The notes below the pieces were generated by a model, which did no database searches, was not told the origin of the DNA, and worked only from the letters and a program-made list of their open reading frames with translations. From IMG/VR virus record IMGVR_UViG_3300035698_013586, positions 1-22,908 of that record: 22,908 nucleotides of DNA; one strand, 5' to 3'. The position numbers and the translations under genes are program-made. This stretch comes from a virus. Shown one piece after another: positions 22,525 to 22,908 of the stretch; position 1 is the stretch's first letter; each line of letters starts with the position of its first letter.

Positions 22525-22671
22525 ATGTATATGACTAAAAAAGAACTAATAACAATGATAAGAGCATTAACACATGATTGTAACAGTTGTAAAACAACTT
22601 GGGATTGTGGGTATAATAAAGCAATAAATACTGTATGTTCTTTGATGGAAGTATATATAAATGGTAAGTAA
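22525..22671 (+). CDS. 48-residue small protein with CxxC pair
   Basis: MYMTKKELITMIRALTHDCN, then SCKTTWDCGYNK and a helical end (VCSLMEVYINGK). CNSC...C suggests a metal knuckle. The ATG follows the preceding stop with no gap. Unknown function. Confidence 0.45.
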   Translation: MYMTKKELITMIRALTHDCNSCKTTWDCGYNKAINTVCSLMEVYINGK

Positions 22672-22744
22672 CGAAATAATGATGAAAGTAGTGAATCGAG
22701 AGTTAGAATTGTTGCCAGTAATAGATAAGATTTGTGAGGAGAAA

Positions 22745-22908
22745 ATGAGCGAGAAAATTATAAAAAAAGAAATTGAAGTGAAAGAATATTATTGTGACAT
22801 TTGCGGTAAATATAAATATGTTAGATGCAACCAATGCGGTAGAGACATTTGTGAAAATCATACTGTTAAAGTCGATGATCCTAATGGCGATTATCCAGAC
22901 TATTATTG
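22745..22908 (+). CDS. Zinc-ribbon-like protein, runs off the window
   Basis: From ATG 22745 (GAGGAG directly upstream) the frame reads MSEKIIKKEIEVKEYYCDIC, then CNQCGRDICENH and an acidic stretch, still open at the last base. CDIC...C..CG..C..H is a B-box or cross-brace-like zinc pattern. The frame is also open back to ATG 22661, inside the previous gene, adding 28 residues; the ribosome site favours 22745. Role unknown. Confidence 0.5.
   Translation, partial: MSEKIIKKEIEVKEYYCDICGKYKYVRCNQCGRDICENHTVKVDDPNGDYPDYY

Noticed and set aside
1-22908. tRNA genes
   Set aside because: I saw no cloverleaf-like GC-rich segment with a GTTC-type T arm in the non-coding stretches; a tRNA search tool would be needed to exclude one fully.

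Overview
The window is part of an AT-rich genome of a head-tailed virus or provirus (Caudoviricetes-like; HK97-type head genes plus a large terminase), most likely infecting an archaeon. The archaeal assignment rests on four near-identical core promoters (GAAAGGTTTATATAGTAGAAG type: a purine-rich BRE-like element directly in front of a TTTATATA TATA box) in place of bacterial -35/-10 boxes, on many GGTGA-type Shine-Dalgarno sites, and on U-tract 3' ends. The exact host lineage cannot be read from the sequence.

Layout. Positions 1-8604 are a leftward virion operon. In order of transcription it holds portal, a small unknown gene, prohead protease, a ChaB-like protein, a Lys/Glu-rich scaffold-like coiled coil, the HK97-fold major capsid protein, a free-standing homing endonuclease, a probable head decoration/fibre protein, two unlisted small genes, a glycosyltransferase, two unknown genes (one probably structural), a 24-residue membrane peptide, and the start of another homing-endonuclease-like gene interrupted by an in-frame TAG. 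Positions 8605-9024 are the only long non-coding stretch: a divergent control region with a perfect 28-bp inverted repeat that carries the two outward promoters, nine TATAACAC iterons between them, and a further promoter to the right.

Positions 9025-20112 form one long rightward polycistron, with most genes overlapping or abutting. It starts with an unknown gene and a probable small terminase subunit. It then carries about ten kilobases of carbohydrate-related genes: a nucleotide-sugar-dehydrogenase-like domain fused to an HNH endonuclease, two GT4-type glycosyltransferases, a SAM methyltransferase, a cytidylyltransferase, a DUF2061 membrane protein, a CDP-glycerol glycerophosphotransferase-like enzyme, a GT2, a radical SAM enzyme, a short SDR, and a CgeB-like glycosyltransferase. 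Four tiny genes follow, one DUF5320-like and three Cys-containing, then a hairpin/T-run terminator. The large terminase gene (20140-21809) comes next and is split by a -1 frame change at an AAAG tetramer. Its usual partner, the small subunit, lies about 10 kb upstream on the other side of the sugar cluster.

Positions 21810-22908 begin with another promoter of the same type driving a cold-shock-domain gene with a perfect GGAGGTGA ribosome site. A string of very small genes follows: membrane, unknown and zinc-ribbon proteins.

Together the window encodes head assembly and DNA packaging plus an unusually complete glycan or glycerol-phosphate polymer module. My working idea is that the module modifies the virion surface, the host envelope or possibly the viral DNA. 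The cytidylyltransferase plus glycerophosphotransferase pair, which resembles the teichoic-acid pathway, is the most unexpected part.
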